Part shown: in pieces, positions 1 to 10,517 of the stretch
Position numbering within the stretch: position 1 is the first letter of the stretch
How the letters are laid out: every line of letters starts with the position of its first letter
Assembly: GCF_013393945.1 (NCBI RefSeq)
Contig: NZ_CP040297.1
Span: 2,000,804 to 2,064,803 of the forward strand
DNA from: Nostoc sp. TCL26-01
Lineage (GTDB): Bacteria; Cyanobacteriota; Cyanobacteriia; Cyanobacteriales; Nostocaceae
Direction of reading: 5' to 3'
Length of the DNA stretch: 64,000 nt
Notes under the pieces: model-generated
Told to the model about the DNA's origin: nothing
What the model saw: the letters and a program-made list of their open reading frames with translations, nothing else
The model's database searches: none
Made by a program: the position numbers and the translations under genes

Positions 1-47
1 CAATCATGCTCAAGGGATGCTTGAGGCGGTAGGTATGTTTTACTCAT
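1..47 (-). CDS. rplM: 50S ribosomal protein L13, 5' fragment (cut by window edge)
   Basis: The first 15 codons of an ORF leaving the window read MSKTYLPPQASLEHD, the usual beginning of cyanobacterial L13, a large-subunit protein. An AAGGA-type ribosome binding site lies 8-12 bases upstream of the ATG. It follows truA by 16 bp, the usual truA-rplM order of cyanobacteria, so it is probably cotranscribed. Only the N-terminus is visible, so the call rests on this motif plus position. Confidence 0.85.
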   Translation of the reverse strand, partial: MSKTYLPPQASLEHD

Positions 48-63
48 TTGTATTTGTCCTTTG

Positions 64-948
64 TCACTTTTTTTCGTAGTCCATAGCCAAAGCATTTGAC
101 TGTTGACCCTTGACTATTGACTCTTGATTAATAACTAACTTTGGCATGGTGTCATACCAAACATCGGGTGTAAAGGGAAAATCTGGATAGCCGACCCGCA
201 ACAGGCATAAACCTTGTGAGGGAGCAGCGTGTTTTACTTCTTCTCGGCGTTGCTGTTGCCAGAGTTCGGTAAATTCAGCCAGAGTTCTTTGCCCAGAACC
301 TACCTGTGTTAGCATCCCTACCAACAGTCGCACCATGCCATATAAAAATCCATCTGCTTGAATTTCAATATGGATAAACGGCCCACTGCGATGACACTCT
401 GCTGCTTGCACCTCTACCCAAGAATGCGATCGCTTTGACCCTGCTCGGTGAAAAGCAGCTAAGTGATGTTTTCCCAGGAGGGGTTTGAGGGCAGCTTGGA
501 TGAGGGATTCATCCAGGGGTGCATAATAATAATGCCAACTGAAGGGTTGTACGAACAAGTTTGGGCGATCTTCAGTGTAGATGGTGTAGCGATACCGTCG
601 GTAAGCGGCGCTAAAGCGTGCGTGCCAACGGTTGCCTACACCTGCTGAAGCTTTGATTAATATATCCTTTGGTAGATAGCTATTAAGAACTGAAGCCCAC
701 TTGTGTGCTGGGATTGCTCCTGTGGCATCAAAATGAGCCACTTGAGCAGCCGCGTGAACGCCGCTATCAGTGCGGCCAGCGCCATGTAATGTTACATGAT
801 GTCCGAGGATTTTGGCGATCGCTATTTCGATCTCTTCCTGGACTGTGCGGTGCTGCTTTTGTCTTTGCCAGCCGTGAAAATCAGTACCCAGGTATTGAAT
901 TACTAAGGCTACTCGCTGAGTTTCTGTAGGCTGGTGGCTATCTAACAT
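64..948 (-). CDS. truA: tRNA pseudouridine(38-40) synthase TruA
   Basis: TruA isomerises uridines 38-40 of the tRNA anticodon arm to pseudouridine in the cytoplasm. The protein has 294 residues, slightly longer than usual because of a C-terminal tail. Visible motifs are YLGTDFHGWQRQ near residues 19-30, the catalytic Asp61 in GRTDSGVHA, and GFLYGMVR in the second half. It sits between rplQ (94 bp upstream, spacer with STRR-like repeats) and rplM (16 bp downstream), the conserved cyanobacterial arrangement. Confidence 0.95.
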   Translation of the reverse strand: MLDSHQPTETQRVALVIQYLGTDFHGWQRQKQHRTVQEEIEIAIAKILGHHVTLHGAGRTDSGVHAAAQVAHFDATGAIPAHKWASVLNSYLPKDILIKASAGVGNRWHARFSAAYRRYRYTIYTEDRPNLFVQPFSWHYYYAPLDESLIQAALKPLLGKHHLAAFHRAGSKRSHSWVEVQAAECHRSGPFIHIEIQADGFLYGMVRLLVGMLTQVGSGQRTLAEFTELWQQQRREEVKHAAPSQGLCLLRVGYPDFPFTPDVWYDTMPKLVINQESIVKGQQSNALAMDYEKK

Positions 949-1042
949 AGAATTTGAGTGCTGAGTGCTGAGTTATGAGTGCTGAGTTGTGATTTTTCTT
1001 CTCTCCCCTGCTCCCCTGCTCCCCTGCTCCCTAGCCTCCTAC

Positions 1043-1393
1043 TTACACTAGTTCAATTATCGCCATTTCCGCATTATCTCCTCGGCGAGGAATGGTGTGC
1101 AGAATGCGCGTATAACCACCTTGACGATTAGCATACCTAGTTGGTGCTTGCTCAAACAGAGCATGAACTAGTTGTTTGTCGTAAATGTAACCTAGCGCTG
1201 TTCGACGGGATGCTAATGAGCCGTCTTTGGCGAGGGTAATCATTTTTTCTACTTCACTTCGCAGCACTTTTGCTCGCACTAAAGTAGTTGTAATCCGCCC
1301 ATGACGGACTAACTCAGTTGTCAACGCTCGTAATAAGGCGCGACGTTGATCTGCTGGTTTACCCAGTTTTTTGACTCGACAACGGTGACGCAT
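1043..1393 (-). CDS. rplQ: 50S ribosomal protein L17
   Basis: L17 is a large-subunit protein near the peptide exit tunnel. The 116-residue protein begins [20 protein letters not shown], the family hallmark, and has the expected bacterial length. It lies 33 bp after rpoA, the classic alpha-operon order. No oddities are seen. Confidence 0.97.
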   Translation of the reverse strand: MRHRCRVKKLGKPADQRRALLRALTTELVRHGRITTTLVRAKVLRSEVEKMITLAKDGSLASRRTALGYIYDKQLVHALFEQAPTRYANRQGGYTRILHTIPRRGDNAEMAIIELV

Positions 1394-1426
1394 AGGAATC
1401 TATTGTGAACTATGAACGGTTTTGCT

Positions 1427-2374
1427 CTAATTGTGTTTAGAACTTCTTTCTTGTGGCAAGGTAATGCCTAAACGTCGTTGTAAAGCTTCAACGACTTCTT
1501 CTGCTGACTTCTGACCGAAGTTTTTAATTTCTAACAAGTCTTCTTGGGTGTAATCCAATAAGTCCGCTACAGAGTTAACTTGCGCCCGTTTGAGACAGTT
1601 GTATGCTCGTACAGAAAGCTGCAACTCTTCAATGGGAATTTGCGCTGTGGGATCGTCTGGAATATCAGAGCTTGTGTCTGTAGGTTCTAGTGAGATGTCT
1701 TTCAGGGGATTGAATAGCTCTACTAGAATGCCGGCGGCTGAAGATAGTGCTTCTTGGGGAGAGAGACTACCATTTGTCCAAACTTCTATGAGGAGTCTGT
1801 CTTTGGTAATCGACCCATCTCCACGGGCTTCTTCAACGCTGTAGTTGACTTTCCGGACTGGCATAAATACCGAGTCAATTTGCAGAAAGTCTAAAGATGT
1901 GGCTTCTTCTCGTCCTCTTTCGACAGTGCGATAGCCTTTGCCACGCTCAATGCGAAATTCCATTTCCAGTTTGCCGCCTTCAGCTATGGTAGCAACATAC
2001 TGAGTAGGATCAATTACTTCCACTTCACTAGGCAAATCAAAATGTGCGGCGGTGATTGTGGTTGGGCCGTTGACTAATAATCTGCCAATCTGGGGTTGAG
2101 AAGAATAACTTTTCAGAATTACTTCCTTCATCCGCATGAGGATTTCTAGGACATCTTCTCGTACACCTGGAACTGTGGCAAACTCGTGAGAAACCCCGGC
2201 AATTCTGACGGCTGTAACTGCTGTACCTTCTAGGTTAGACAGTAAAACCCGTCTGAGTGCGTTGCCAACGGTTGTTCCTTGACCGCGCTCTAGAGGTTCT
2301 AAGATAAACTTACTGTAATGATTCCGACTTTCCTCTGTATTAGACTCTACACATTCAATTTGAAACTGCGCCAC
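1427..2374 (-). CDS. rpoA: RNA polymerase subunit alpha
   Basis: The alpha subunit nucleates RNA polymerase assembly; its C-terminal domain contacts UP elements and activators. The N-terminal dimerisation domain covers roughly residues 1-230 (motif ERGQGTTVGNALRRVLLSN), and the C-terminal domain has the helix-hairpin-helix stretch NFGQKSAEEVVEALQ. I chose the GTG at 2374 (VAQFQIECVE...) because family members start MAQFQIE and a GGGAGG Shine-Dalgarno lies 7 nt upstream. An in-frame start at 2419 would add 15 residues not typical of the family. A 314-bp spacer separates it from rpsK. Confidence 0.96.
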   Translation of the reverse strand: MAQFQIECVESNTEESRNHYSKFILEPLERGQGTTVGNALRRVLLSNLEGTAVTAVRIAGVSHEFATVPGVREDVLEILMRMKEVILKSYSSQPQIGRLLVNGPTTITAAHFDLPSEVEVIDPTQYVATIAEGGKLEMEFRIERGKGYRTVERGREEATSLDFLQIDSVFMPVRKVNYSVEEARGDGSITKDRLLIEVWTNGSLSPQEALSSAAGILVELFNPLKDISLEPTDTSSDIPDDPTAQIPIEELQLSVRAYNCLKRAQVNSVADLLDYTQEDLLEIKNFGQKSAEEVVEALQRRLGITLPQERSSKHN

Positions 2375-2688
2375 GGAGTAGCCTCCCTTATTTAAGGTGC
2401 TGCTAGCAGGCAAAATCATTGCCTTTGGAATTTACTTTATTGTCCTGGGCTACCTTTAGGTGTATCAAACTGCCAATATCTTGCGGTAGTGGAGTTTAAT
2501 GCCCCAATGGAGCTGACGGACATTCATTATATTTGGGTGATTTGGAGTATAGCAGCCCTCCCTCGTGGAAGAGCTGACACGCTTTATTTCGTTCCCGTTT
2601 GTTGCTTTTGGTAGCTTGTTCACAAAACTGCCAAATAGCGATCGCCATCAACTGAAACGTCTTTTTCCCACTGGTCAAAAGTTTGAGT
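2375..2688. other. rpsK-rpoA spacer, no gene seen
   Basis: This is the longest spacer inside the 3' half of the ribosomal cluster. It holds the rpoA ribosome binding site near 2382-2387 and a HIP1-like site near 2638. The minus-strand ORF at 2496-2819 overlaps rpsK out of frame and has no recognisable family. The length would allow a separate rpoA promoter, but I cannot assign one. Confidence 0.5.
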
Positions 2689-3084
2689 CTAAACTCGGCG
2701 GCGCTTGGGTGGACGGCATCCATTATGAGGAATGGGGGTAATATCCCGAATGAGTGTAATCTCCAGTCCTGCACCTTGCAAAGCCCGAATTGCGGTTTCT
2801 CTACCAGCTCCAGGGCCACTAACCATCACCTCAATCTGCCGCATTCCTTGGTCAATGGCTCGCCGGGCTGCGCTTTCAGCTGCGGTTTGAGCTGCAAAGG
2901 GAGTGCCTTTTTTCGCTCCTTTGAAACCGCTAGAACCAGCACTGGCCCAGGAGATGACATCGCCATTTTGATCGGTGATGGTGACAATGCTATTGTTGAA
3001 AGTAGACTGGATGTAGGCCATTCCGTTAGGAACGTTCCGTTTCTGCTTCTTACTCCCAGATTTTTTTGTTGGTTGTCTCGCCAT
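2689..3084 (-). CDS. rpsK: 30S ribosomal protein S11
   Basis: S11 is a platform protein of the small subunit. The 131-residue protein carries the family core [19 protein letters not shown] and the C-terminal [15 protein letters not shown]. It begins with a basic lysine-rich tail as usual and follows rpsM by 54 bp. Confidence 0.97.
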   Translation of the reverse strand: MARQPTKKSGSKKQKRNVPNGMAYIQSTFNNSIVTITDQNGDVISWASAGSSGFKGAKKGTPFAAQTAAESAARRAIDQGMRQIEVMVSGPGAGRETAIRALQGAGLEITLIRDITPIPHNGCRPPKRRRV

Positions 3085-3138
3085 ATTATTTCAGTTAATC
3101 TCAGGTAAAACTTGCTCTTAAGAGCAAGCAGAAAAATA

Positions 3139-3519
3139 TTATTTACCGGGAGCTTTCTTCTTCCCAGCCACTGTTTGTCTTCTCCCACGGCGGGTTCTAG
3201 CATTGGTGCGAGTTCTTTGCCCTCTGACAGGTAAGCCCATGCGATGACGACGACCTCTAAAAGTCCCAATGTCAATGAGGCGCTTGATGTTCATCGCCTC
3301 TAAACGTCGTAAGTCCCCTTCAACTTGATAGTTGCTTTCTACTTCTCCCCGGAGAGCCGTAATATCGGCATCGCTGAGGTCTTTAATCCGAGTGTCTGGG
3401 TTAACTCCTGTAGCCGCTAAGATTGCCTGCGACCTCGATAACCCAATTCCGTAAATGTAGGTCAGACCAATTTCAACGCGCTTATCGCGTGGAAGGTCTA
3501 CTCCGGCTATCCGTGCCAC
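3139..3519 (-). CDS. rpsM: 30S ribosomal protein S13
   Basis: S13 sits in the small-subunit head and contacts the P-site tRNA and the inter-subunit bridge. The 126-residue protein begins [20 protein letters not shown], has the helix-two-turn-helix segment, and ends in the basic tail containing [14 protein letters not shown]. It is preceded by rpmJ (112 bp). Confidence 0.97.
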   Translation of the reverse strand: MARIAGVDLPRDKRVEIGLTYIYGIGLSRSQAILAATGVNPDTRIKDLSDADITALRGEVESNYQVEGDLRRLEAMNIKRLIDIGTFRGRRHRMGLPVRGQRTRTNARTRRGRRQTVAGKKKAPGK

Positions 3520-3631
3520 AATCTATTTCTCCCTATGTTTTCGCAGTTGCTGACTGAAAAGGCGGTTCAATACGCCTGTAATTTTGCTAGTGATGAATTT
3601 GCTGGGGCTGCACTCTCAATGTTGAGGAGGA

Positions 3632-3745
3632 TTATCCCTGACGTTGTTTGTGCTTGGGATTGACGCAAATTACCATAACGCGACCGCGACGTTTAATCAC
3701 GTTACATTTTTCACAGATTTTTTTGACTGAGGCTCTAACTTTCAT
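3632..3745 (-). CDS. rpmJ: 50S ribosomal protein L36
   Basis: I read this short gene directly from the minus strand. It encodes 37 residues starting [20 protein letters not shown], with the zinc-binding Cys-Cys pair at residues 11 and 14, a third Cys at residue 27 and a His near the C-terminus (NPKHKQRQG). This is the zinc-binding form of L36. It lies between infA and rpsM, the standard location. Confidence 0.95.
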   Translation of the reverse strand: MKVRASVKKICEKCNVIKRRGRVMVICVNPKHKQRQG

Positions 3746-3861
3746 GCCTTTTACAATTGACTCCAAATATTAAATTATAGCATTTTTAGGAAATTTTATG
3801 CAATTAATTAAATGGGCAACACCCAAATAAATTGTTTTATGGTAGACTTCCTTACATATAC

Positions 3862-4086
3862 TCACTTTTTCCGCAAACGGTAGGTGATGCGACCTTTCGT
3901 CAAGTCGTAGGGGGTTAATTCTACTTTGACGCGATCGCCAGGCAAAATCTTAATATAGTTACGGCGAATCTTGCCGGAGATGTGTGCCAAAACGTTAAAG
4001 CCATTATCTAGATCAACGCGAAACATGGCGTTAGGCAAAGATTCTGTAACTGTGCCTTCCATTTCAATCAAATCTTGCTTAGACAA
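3862..4086 (-). CDS. infA: Translation initiation factor IF-1
   Basis: IF-1 is a single OB-fold protein that binds the 30S A site during initiation. The 74-residue protein has the family length and motifs: [20 protein letters not shown], then [20 protein letters not shown], then [12 protein letters not shown]. It lies 197 bp after adk; that spacer carries an STRR-like run (GGGGAGTAGTGAGTGG). Confidence 0.97.
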
Positions 4087-4283
4087 GTTTTTTCCTCAAT
4101 TCAACAGCTTTTTGTTCAGTTACAGCACTCATCTGCAAGAGAACATATTTGGATAAATATATCAACAGTTTATTAATATATCTTATTTAAAGCAGGGAGT
4201 GGGGAGTAGTGAGTGGTGAGTCATGAGTTTTCTGATATCTCCCTGCTCTGTTGGCTCTTTGTCTCCCTATCCCCTGACCGAGA

Positions 4284-4838
4284 CTATGAAACTAGAGTTT
4301 CTTTCAATTCGTGAGTGACTGCTTCTGGGGATTGATCACCGTTAATGGTCAGAAGTTTTTGGCGATCGCCATAGTAATCAATTAAGGGTGCTGTTTCGTT
4401 GCGGTATACTTCCAGGCGACGACGAATTACCTCTTCCGTATCGTCTTTCCGTCCTCTAGAGAGTAGACGTGTCACCACAACATCATCAGGTGCATCCAAG
4501 TTGACTACTCTTTCACCACCTTGACCAGTTGTTTCCAGCAATGCTTCTAAAAAAGCTGCTTGGGTAACTTTCCGAGGAAAACCGTCTAATATCCAGCCAG
4601 ACTTAGCATCTGGTTGACCCAAACGTTCCTCTACCAAGTCTTGTACTAACTGGTCAGGAACCAAATCCCCGCTATCAACATAGCTTTGAGCTTTGATTCC
4701 TAAAGGAGTTTGCTCTTTCATGGCTTGGCGCAATATTTCTCCCGTAGATATGTGGGGAATATGCAAATGTTCTGCCAAAATTTGAGCTTGTGTTCCTTTA
4801 CCTGCTCCCGGTGGCCCCAAGAAGATTAGTCGCGTCAC
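4284..4838 (-). CDS. adk: Adenylate kinase, short form
   Basis: Adenylate kinase converts ATP + AMP to 2 ADP and balances the adenylate pool. The P-loop GPPGAGKGT is at residues 8-16, and the AMP-binding region has HISTGEILR and LDGFPR. The LID ([15 protein letters not shown]) is the short, non-zinc type, which explains the 184-residue length. Its start overlaps the secY stop by 1 bp, indicating translational coupling. Confidence 0.96.
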   Translation of the reverse strand: MTRLIFLGPPGAGKGTQAQILAEHLHIPHISTGEILRQAMKEQTPLGIKAQSYVDSGDLVPDQLVQDLVEERLGQPDAKSGWILDGFPRKVTQAAFLEALLETTGQGGERVVNLDAPDDVVVTRLLSRGRKDDTEEVIRRRLEVYRNETAPLIDYYGDRQKLLTINGDQSPEAVTHELKETLVS

Positions 4839-6151
4839 TATTGTTTCACCATTCCTTCATAGCGCTGAGAAATAACATAAGTTTGGACTTGTTTGGCTGT
4901 CTCAATCGCCACACCCACCAGAATCAACAATGAAGTAGCACCCAATCCTTTAAAAGTCGGTACATTCAAAGTCCTTTCCACTGCGGTGGGGATAATTGCC
5001 ACCAGTCCCAAAAAGACGGCTCCTAAAAAAGTCAAGCGATTGATGACTCGTTCGATGTACTCACTAGTTGCCTTGCCTGGACGAATACCGGGGATGCTAG
5101 AACCCATTTTCTTCAAGTTCTGGGCTACATCCACGGGGTTAACAATCAAGGAAGAATAGAAGTAGCTGAAGAAAACAATAGAAATTAGGTAGACTAAGGC
5201 ATACACCCAAGAACCAGAACCACCAGGACTTAAATAAGTATTGACGATGTTCGCCAATTCTGGGTTTTTGGTGAAGTTAGCAATCAAAAGTGGCAAACTC
5301 AGGATGGCAGCAGCAAAAATGATCGGCATGACACCACCAGAAATCAGCCGTAGTGGTAAGTAGCTGCGTTGCTCTGCTAACACCCGCCGACCAACTTGGC
5401 GACGCGCCGAAATGATGGGAATGCGTCTGATACCTTCCTGAACAAAAACAATCCCGACAATTGTGGCGAGAAATACCAGCACTAGGACGATCACACGACC
5501 TACGATTTCTCGACCGCCTACTTGCACCAAGTCAATGGTGTCACCCAAGGATTTGGGTAAGGACGCGACAATGTTGACAAAAATCAACAAAGATGCACCG
5601 TTGCCAATACCTCGTTCTGTGATCAGTTCCGATGCCCACATCACAAACATAGAACCAGCCGTGAGAGCGATCGCTGTTTCTGCCACAAATATTGGCCCTG
5701 GCTCTAAGGCAAATTGTTGCAGGAACAAAGCCGAAAAAGCCACACTCTGAAGAATGGCCCAACCCAAGGACACATAGCGGGTAATTTGGGAAATTTTCCG
5801 CCGACCAGCTTCACCCTCGTTTTTTTGTAAATTTTCTAAAGATGGTATTGCTGCCGTCAGCAATTGGATGATAATTGACGCATTAATAAAGGGCAAAATC
5901 CCTAGAGCAAAGATCCCCAAAGTGGAAAGACCCCGCCCGGAAAATATATCCAACAAACCGAATATGGAATTATTGCCCGAAATGGCTTCGGCAAATCTAG
6001 TTCTATCAATCCCTGGTACTGGTAAAAAAATGCCCAGGCGAACCAAAATTAAAATACCGACAGTAACAAGCAGCCTACCTCTGAGGCCAGCTGCTTGTGC
6101 CATCTGCATAAAAGTTTCTTGAGCCGTTGGGGCTTTATCTCGACTGATCAT
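4838..6151 (-). CDS. secY: Preprotein translocase channel subunit SecY
   Basis: SecY forms the protein-conducting channel in the plasma and thylakoid membranes with SecE and SecG. The 437-residue protein has about ten hydrophobic segments, the motif [20 protein letters not shown], and the cytosolic loop [18 protein letters not shown]. It lies in the spc-type order rplO-secY-adk. No frameshift or missing segment is seen. Confidence 0.97.
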   Translation of the reverse strand: MISRDKAPTAQETFMQMAQAAGLRGRLLVTVGILILVRLGIFLPVPGIDRTRFAEAISGNNSIFGLLDIFSGRGLSTLGIFALGILPFINASIIIQLLTAAIPSLENLQKNEGEAGRRKISQITRYVSLGWAILQSVAFSALFLQQFALEPGPIFVAETAIALTAGSMFVMWASELITERGIGNGASLLIFVNIVASLPKSLGDTIDLVQVGGREIVGRVIVLVLVFLATIVGIVFVQEGIRRIPIISARRQVGRRVLAEQRSYLPLRLISGGVMPIIFAAAILSLPLLIANFTKNPELANIVNTYLSPGGSGSWVYALVYLISIVFFSYFYSSLIVNPVDVAQNLKKMGSSIPGIRPGKATSEYIERVINRLTFLGAVFLGLVAIIPTAVERTLNVPTFKGLGATSLLILVGVAIETAKQVQTYVISQRYEGMVKQ

Positions 6152-6223
6152 AGAGTGCTACCTTTATCGTGAACCAGGCGCTGAAAGCAAGTTGGCTGGC
6201 ATTTAAGTGCGCTGTCGTGGCTC

Positions 6224-6670
6224 TCACTCTAAAACTTGACAACTGCCTCCAGCGGCCTCAATTTTGCTCCGAGCTTGTCCGGTGAAAGCTGCCGCTTTGA
6301 CATTGAGCGCCACCCCTAATTCCCCATTACCTAAAATTTTCAATGGGCCCTTGACAGCAGTCAAAATACCTGCTGTTCTCAAAGATTCCAATGTGACTTC
6401 TGTATTGGCAGGAAGAGAGGATAACTTCTCTACATTAATCGTAGTGTAAATTTTCCGATTAACTACAGGAAAGCCCTTGAGCTTGGGTACGCGGCGGTAC
6501 AATGGCTGCTGACCACCTTCAAAACCCGGTCTAGTACCGCTACCAGAACGAGATTTTTGACCTCTCATCCCTAAACCAGCACTAGCACCTTGACCAGCCG
6601 AGATACCTCTACCTACACGGCGGCGGCGTTTTTTTGAGCCTTTTTGGGGCTTAACATCGTTGAGTCTCAT
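6224..6670 (-). CDS. rplO: 50S ribosomal protein L15
   Basis: L15 is a late-assembly large-subunit protein. The 148-residue protein begins [20 protein letters not shown] and has the glycine-rich N-terminal extension ([19 protein letters not shown]) typical of the family. In most bacteria rpmD (L30) precedes rplO; here rpsE precedes it directly, as in other cyanobacteria. Confidence 0.97.
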   Translation of the reverse strand: MRLNDVKPQKGSKKRRRRVGRGISAGQGASAGLGMRGQKSRSGSGTRPGFEGGQQPLYRRVPKLKGFPVVNRKIYTTINVEKLSSLPANTEVTLESLRTAGILTAVKGPLKILGNGELGVALNVKAAAFTGQARSKIEAAGGSCQVLE

Positions 6671-6731
6671 AAGCTAAAAGTTACAGGGTGTAATTTGTGA
6701 GTAGTCAGTTGTGAGTTGAACTCATGACTAC

Positions 6732-7256
6732 TTAGATATAAAGTTTTTCTATGGCAATACCCCTGTCCTCAGCGACTTCAGCAAAGGTACGCAGTGTGGA
6801 TAAGGCATTGACGGCTGCTCTGGCATTATTCAGAGGGTTGTTAGAGCCAAGTTGTTTGGCTAAAACGTTACGGACTCCTGCTAATTCCAAGACAGTCCGC
6901 ACAGCACCACCAGCAATTACCCCAGTACCGGGTGCGGCTGGACGCATAATTACTTTAGCTCCGCCACCGACACCATCAATGGGATGGGGAATGGAGTTAG
7001 ATTTGGTGATGGGGATATCAATCAGGTGCTTTTTACCATCAGCGACACCTTTTTTCACAGCGCCAATAACATCAGAGGCTTTGCCTACTCCTACACCAAC
7101 TTGACCGCGTTCGTTACCGACAACAACGATCGCTCGGAAGCTGAGTTTTTTCCCACCTTTTACCACCTTGCTGACTCGTCGGATTTGAATGACGCGCTCT
7201 TGCCAGTTGGTTTCTTCTTTTTTTGTCCGGTTAGCTTTACGACGACCAGTTGCCAT
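6732..7256 (-). CDS. rpsE: 30S ribosomal protein S5
   Basis: S5 helps decoding accuracy and mRNA unwinding at the entry channel. The 174-residue protein has the double-stranded-RNA-binding-like N-terminal domain ([20 protein letters not shown]) and the C-terminal domain motif [17 protein letters not shown]. It follows rplR after 92 bp of GTCAATAGTCA-type tandem repeat. Confidence 0.97.
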   Translation of the reverse strand: MATGRRKANRTKKEETNWQERVIQIRRVSKVVKGGKKLSFRAIVVVGNERGQVGVGVGKASDVIGAVKKGVADGKKHLIDIPITKSNSIPHPIDGVGGGAKVIMRPAAPGTGVIAGGAVRTVLELAGVRNVLAKQLGSNNPLNNARAAVNALSTLRTFAEVAEDRGIAIEKLYI

Positions 7257-7261
7257 AATCT

Positions 7262-7345
7262 TCTTCTCTGTTTGTCAATAGTCAGTAGTCAGTAGTCAAT
7301 AGTCAATAGTCAATTACTTTTGACTTTTGACTTGGGACTGTTGAC
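7262..7345. repeat. STRR between rplR and rpsE
   Basis: AGTCAGTAGTCAATAGTCA units and related 7-mers fill most of the 92-bp spacer. Confidence 0.85.
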
Positions 7346-7348
7346 TGT

Positions 7349-7711
7349 TTAAAAATCTAAACCACCTTCGCGTGCGGCTTCAGCTAAGGCTTTGATGCGA
7401 CCGTGGTATAAGTTACCACCGCGATCAAACACGACTTTCGTGATGCCTTTTTCTAGCGATCGCGCGGCGATTAATTTGCCAACTTGTGCTGATGCTTCGC
7501 AGTTAGCCCCAGAAGCTAAAGTAGATTTCAAATCTGGCTCTAGAGTCGATGCCGCGACCAATGTGTGATGCTGTGTATCGTCGATGATTTGAGCATAAAT
7601 ATGCTCATTAGAACGGAACACAGCCAAACGTGGACGGTCTGAGGAACCGAAAACTTTACCACGAATGCGTTTACGACGACGCTGTTTTGATTCTCTACGA
7701 GTAAGTTTCAT
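7349..7711 (-). CDS. rplR: 50S ribosomal protein L18
   Basis: L18 binds 5S rRNA together with L5 and L25 in the central protuberance. The 120-residue protein has [20 protein letters not shown] and ends [20 protein letters not shown]...GGLDF, the family signature. It is 2 bp from rplF, so the two are probably translationally coupled. Confidence 0.97.
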   Translation of the reverse strand: MKLTRRESKQRRRKRIRGKVFGSSDRPRLAVFRSNEHIYAQIIDDTQHHTLVAASTLEPDLKSTLASGANCEASAQVGKLIAARSLEKGITKVVFDRGGNLYHGRIKALAEAAREGGLDF

Positions 7712-7713
7712 GT

Positions 7714-8262
7714 TTATTTCTTACCACCCTTACCAGTCTTACCAGCTTTACGTCTGACCACCTCACCGGCATAGCGGATACCTTTGCCTTTGTAGGGTTC
7801 TGGTGGACGAACGGCACGAATTTTGGCTGCTGTGTTACCTACTATTTCTTTGTCATAGCCACTGACGATGACGTTAGTGTTATTTTCCACTGCAAATTGA
7901 ATGCCTTCGGGTGGTTCAATTTGGACTTGATGGCTATAACCCATATTTAAAACGAGGTTCCGCCCTTGCACTTGCGCCCGATAACCTACACCTTGGATTT
8001 CCAACCGACGTTGAAAACCTTGAGACACTCCTTCCACCATGTTGGCAACCAAAGTCCGGCTTAAACCGTGTAATTGCCTAGATGTGCGAGTCTCATCCCG
8101 CCGGGTGACTTGCAAAATTTCTCCCTCTTGAGAAACTAAAACGTTAGGGGGGAGATCCCTGGACAGTTCGCCTTTGGGGCCTTTCACCACAACCTTTGTG
8201 CCATCGATTGTCACTTGCACTTTGGTAGGGATAGTAATTGGACGTTTACCAATACGAGACAT
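7714..8262 (-). CDS. rplF: 50S ribosomal protein L6
   Basis: L6 lies near the sarcin-ricin loop of the large subunit. The 182-residue protein begins [12 protein letters not shown] and carries the C-terminal [20 protein letters not shown] motif. It is separated from rpsH by 147 bp that include a dispersed repeat, an unusual amount of extra DNA for a ribosomal operon. Confidence 0.97.
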   Translation of the reverse strand: MSRIGKRPITIPTKVQVTIDGTKVVVKGPKGELSRDLPPNVLVSQEGEILQVTRRDETRTSRQLHGLSRTLVANMVEGVSQGFQRRLEIQGVGYRAQVQGRNLVLNMGYSHQVQIEPPEGIQFAVENNTNVIVSGYDKEIVGNTAAKIRAVRPPEPYKGKGIRYAGEVVRRKAGKTGKGGKK

Positions 8263-8326
8263 AAGTTTTTATCCTTTGTTATTTGTCTAAAGTTCATAGT
8301 CAATAGTCCATAGTCTGTTGACTGTT

Positions 8327-8393
8327 GACCCTTGCGGGTTCAATAGTTGCTTTCCGACGCAAGGCGACAGGAACGCACTATCTCACTGTTGAC
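8327..8393 (+). repeat. Dispersed repeat (TTGCTTTCCGACGCAAGGCG), copy 1
   Basis: It lies inside the rplF-rpsH spacer of the ribosomal cluster. The same unit recurs at 57719-57785. The shared core has no coding capacity. Confidence 0.85.
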
Positions 8394-8409
8394 TGCTGAC
8401 TCTTGACAA

Positions 8410-8811
8410 CTACCAGACGTAGCAAAGTACTTCACCACCCAGGTTCTGCCGCCGTGCTTCGCGGTCGGTCATGATCCCACCAGATGTGGAAATAATGGCA
8501 ATGCCAATACCGCCCAGTACCCTTGGTAATTCTTTTCTGTTGGCGTAAACACGCAAACCAGGCTTACTAACTCGTTTGAGAGCTGTAATTAGGGGCTGAT
8601 GATTTTTACCCTTATATTTCAGGGAAATAACCAAGTTACGTTTTATACCTTCTCCGTCCTCAGAGAATTCAGCAATAAAGCCTTCTTCCTGAAGTACTCT
8701 AGCAATACTGCGAGTCATTTTTGTGGCTGGCACTTGTGTTGTTTGATGCCTTGCCATATTGGCATTGCGGATGCGCGTCAGCATATCTGCAATTGTGTCG
8801 TTAGCCGCCAT
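8410..8811 (-). CDS. rpsH: 30S ribosomal protein S8
   Basis: S8 binds the central domain of 16S rRNA and nucleates small-subunit assembly. The 133-residue protein starts [20 protein letters not shown] and ends with [14 protein letters not shown]...GGEVLCYVW, both diagnostic. It follows rplE by 20 bp. The rpsN (S14) gene that lies between rplE and rpsH in many bacteria is absent here. Confidence 0.97.
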   Translation of the reverse strand: MAANDTIADMLTRIRNANMARHQTTQVPATKMTRSIARVLQEEGFIAEFSEDGEGIKRNLVISLKYKGKNHQPLITALKRVSKPGLRVYANRKELPRVLGGIGIAIISTSGGIMTDREARRQNLGGEVLCYVW

Positions 8812-8831
8812 CGTTCCCTCTTTAGATGAAC

Positions 8832-9380
8832 TTATTGATCGCGAAAGGGCATTCCCAATTCTTTGAGTAAGGCGCGGCCCTCTTCGTCGTTTTTTGCTGT
8901 GGTGATAATGGAAATATCTAAACCACGAATTTGATCGATGCTGTCGTACTCGATTTCTGGAAAAATTAACTGTTCTCTCACACCAAGAGTATAGTTACCG
9001 CGACCATCAAAGCTCTTAGGGCTGATGCCACGGAAGTCTCTAATTCTCGGTAGTGCGAGGCTAATTAATCGGTCAAGGAAGGCATACATCCTCTCTCCTC
9101 TCAGAGTGACCATGATGCCAACTGGCATACCCTGACGGATTTTAAAGCCAGCGATCGCCTTTTTCGCCCGTGTTACTACTGGCTTTTGACCAGTGATCAC
9201 GGCAATTTCGTTTAAGGATGCTTCTAAGGCTTTAGCATTTTGAGCCGCTTCTCCCAAACCTCGGTTCACAGTTACTTTCACCACTTTCGGCACTTGATGC
9301 ACGTTAGTGTACTGGAACTGATTGATCAGTTTGGGGACGATGGTCTCTTGATATAAGCTTTTGAGTCTTGTTGTCGCCAT
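8832..9380 (-). CDS. rplE: 50S ribosomal protein L5
   Basis: L5 binds 5S rRNA and the P-site tRNA. The 182-residue protein has [20 protein letters not shown], the [19 protein letters not shown] segment and the C-terminal [17 protein letters not shown]. It lies 119 bp after rplX; the spacer is a low-complexity AAAGT/CTTTTGCC repeat. Confidence 0.97.
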   Translation of the reverse strand: MATTRLKSLYQETIVPKLINQFQYTNVHQVPKVVKVTVNRGLGEAAQNAKALEASLNEIAVITGQKPVVTRAKKAIAGFKIRQGMPVGIMVTLRGERMYAFLDRLISLALPRIRDFRGISPKSFDGRGNYTLGVREQLIFPEIEYDSIDQIRGLDISIITTAKNDEEGRALLKELGMPFRDQ

Positions 9381-9499
9381 AGTTTTTAGTCCTGATCCTC
9401 CCTGGTCTTGGTCAGGGAAACTTTATTTTCCATTCAAAGTTCAAAATCCAAAAATAATTTTTTACTTTTACTTTTGCCTTTTGCCTTTTGCTTTTTCAT

Positions 9500-9850
9500 T
9501 TAACTATCAAGAATTTCCCCAGTTTTCTTGAGTTTCCTGACTTTCTTCCCTTCTGCGGTGAAGGTGTAGCAGACACGACTAGCGACGTTTTGCTTGGTGG
9601 AGTAAAGCATGACGTTGGAACTGTGAATGGGAGCTTCCTGGGTCACAATTTGTCCAGATTCCCCTTCTTGACGGGGTTTGACGTGCTTAGTTTTAATGTT
9701 GACACCTTTGACAATGACTTTGCTTAGTTGGGGTAAAGCTTTGATGATTTCACCAACTTTCCCTTTGTCTTTGCCAGCAATAATCTGCACTGTGTCACCA
9801 GTTTTGACGTGCATTTTGTAAAATTTGGGTTCGTCCTTTTTGCCTGCCAT
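9500..9850 (-). CDS. rplX: 50S ribosomal protein L24
   Basis: L24 initiates large-subunit assembly. The 116-residue protein has the KOW motif ([19 protein letters not shown], residues 13-31) followed by [15 protein letters not shown]. It overlaps the rplN stop by 1 bp. Confidence 0.97.
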   Translation of the reverse strand: MAGKKDEPKFYKMHVKTGDTVQIIAGKDKGKVGEIIKALPQLSKVIVKGVNIKTKHVKPRQEGESGQIVTQEAPIHSSNVMLYSTKQNVASRVCYTFTAEGKKVRKLKKTGEILDS

Positions 9851-10218
9851 TACAGCACCTCCGGAGCCAGAGAAACGATTTTGGTGAAGTTTTTGTCGCG
9901 CAGTTCCCGGGCTACTGGGCCAAATACCCGTGTGCCTCTGGGGTTACCGTCTTTGTTGATGATGACGGCGGCGTTATCATCAAAGCGGATACTCATACCG
10001 CTATCACGACCGATGTGATGGCGGGTGCGGACAATCACAGCTTCCACAACATCGGATTTTTTTACAGCCATGTTGGGGGTAGCATCTTTGACAACAGCAA
10101 TAATTCTGTCGCCAATGAAACCGTACCGTCTATTACCCGCACCTAAGACACGGATACACATCAGTTTACGAGCGCCGCTATTATCAGCGACATTGAGATA
10201 GGTTTGGGGTTGAATCAC
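9850..10218 (-). CDS. rplN: 50S ribosomal protein L14
   Basis: L14 forms part of inter-subunit bridges. The 122-residue protein begins [20 protein letters not shown] and ends REKNFTKIV-type (here [19 protein letters not shown]), the exact family length. It is 38 bp after rpsQ. Confidence 0.98.
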   Translation of the reverse strand: MIQPQTYLNVADNSGARKLMCIRVLGAGNRRYGFIGDRIIAVVKDATPNMAVKKSDVVEAVIVRTRHHIGRDSGMSIRFDDNAAVIINKDGNPRGTRVFGPVARELRDKNFTKIVSLAPEVL

Positions 10219-10256
10219 AATTGGTCTCCCTTGTACAGTTGTTACAAAAATAACAA

Positions 10257-10511
10257 CTATTTAATTGTGGCTTTGGTGTTGAGAATTTCTGCAACTTGCC
10301 AGCGCTTAGTTTTACTCAGGGGTCTAGTTTCCTGAATGCGGACGCGATCGCCCACTTTGCATTTATTCTCTTCATCGTGGGCTTTATAGCGCCGAGTTTT
10401 AACTACAATCTTGCCGTATTTGGGATGGGGAGAGCGATTTTCTATGGCAACTACCACAGTTTTTTGCATTTTGTCGCTCACTACCAAGCCAACTCGTTCT
10501 TTGATTGCCAT
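10257..10511 (-). CDS. rpsQ: 30S ribosomal protein S17
   Basis: S17 is an OB-fold protein binding the 5' domain of 16S rRNA. The 84-residue protein has the signature [19 protein letters not shown] and [19 protein letters not shown]. It is 6 bp after rpmC. Confidence 0.97.
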   Translation of the reverse strand: MAIKERVGLVVSDKMQKTVVVAIENRSPHPKYGKIVVKTRRYKAHDEENKCKVGDRVRIQETRPLSKTKRWQVAEILNTKATIK

Positions 10512-10517
10512 AAGCTC

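Noticed and set aside
2375..2419. Extended rpoA start at 2419 (MILPASSTLNKGGYS)
   Set aside because: RpoA proteins begin at the AQFQIE segment, and a GGGAGG site precedes the GTG at 2374.
2496..2819. Minus-strand 107-codon ORF between rpoA and rpsK
   Set aside because: It overlaps rpsK in another frame and has no family motif; the rpsK frame is the real one.
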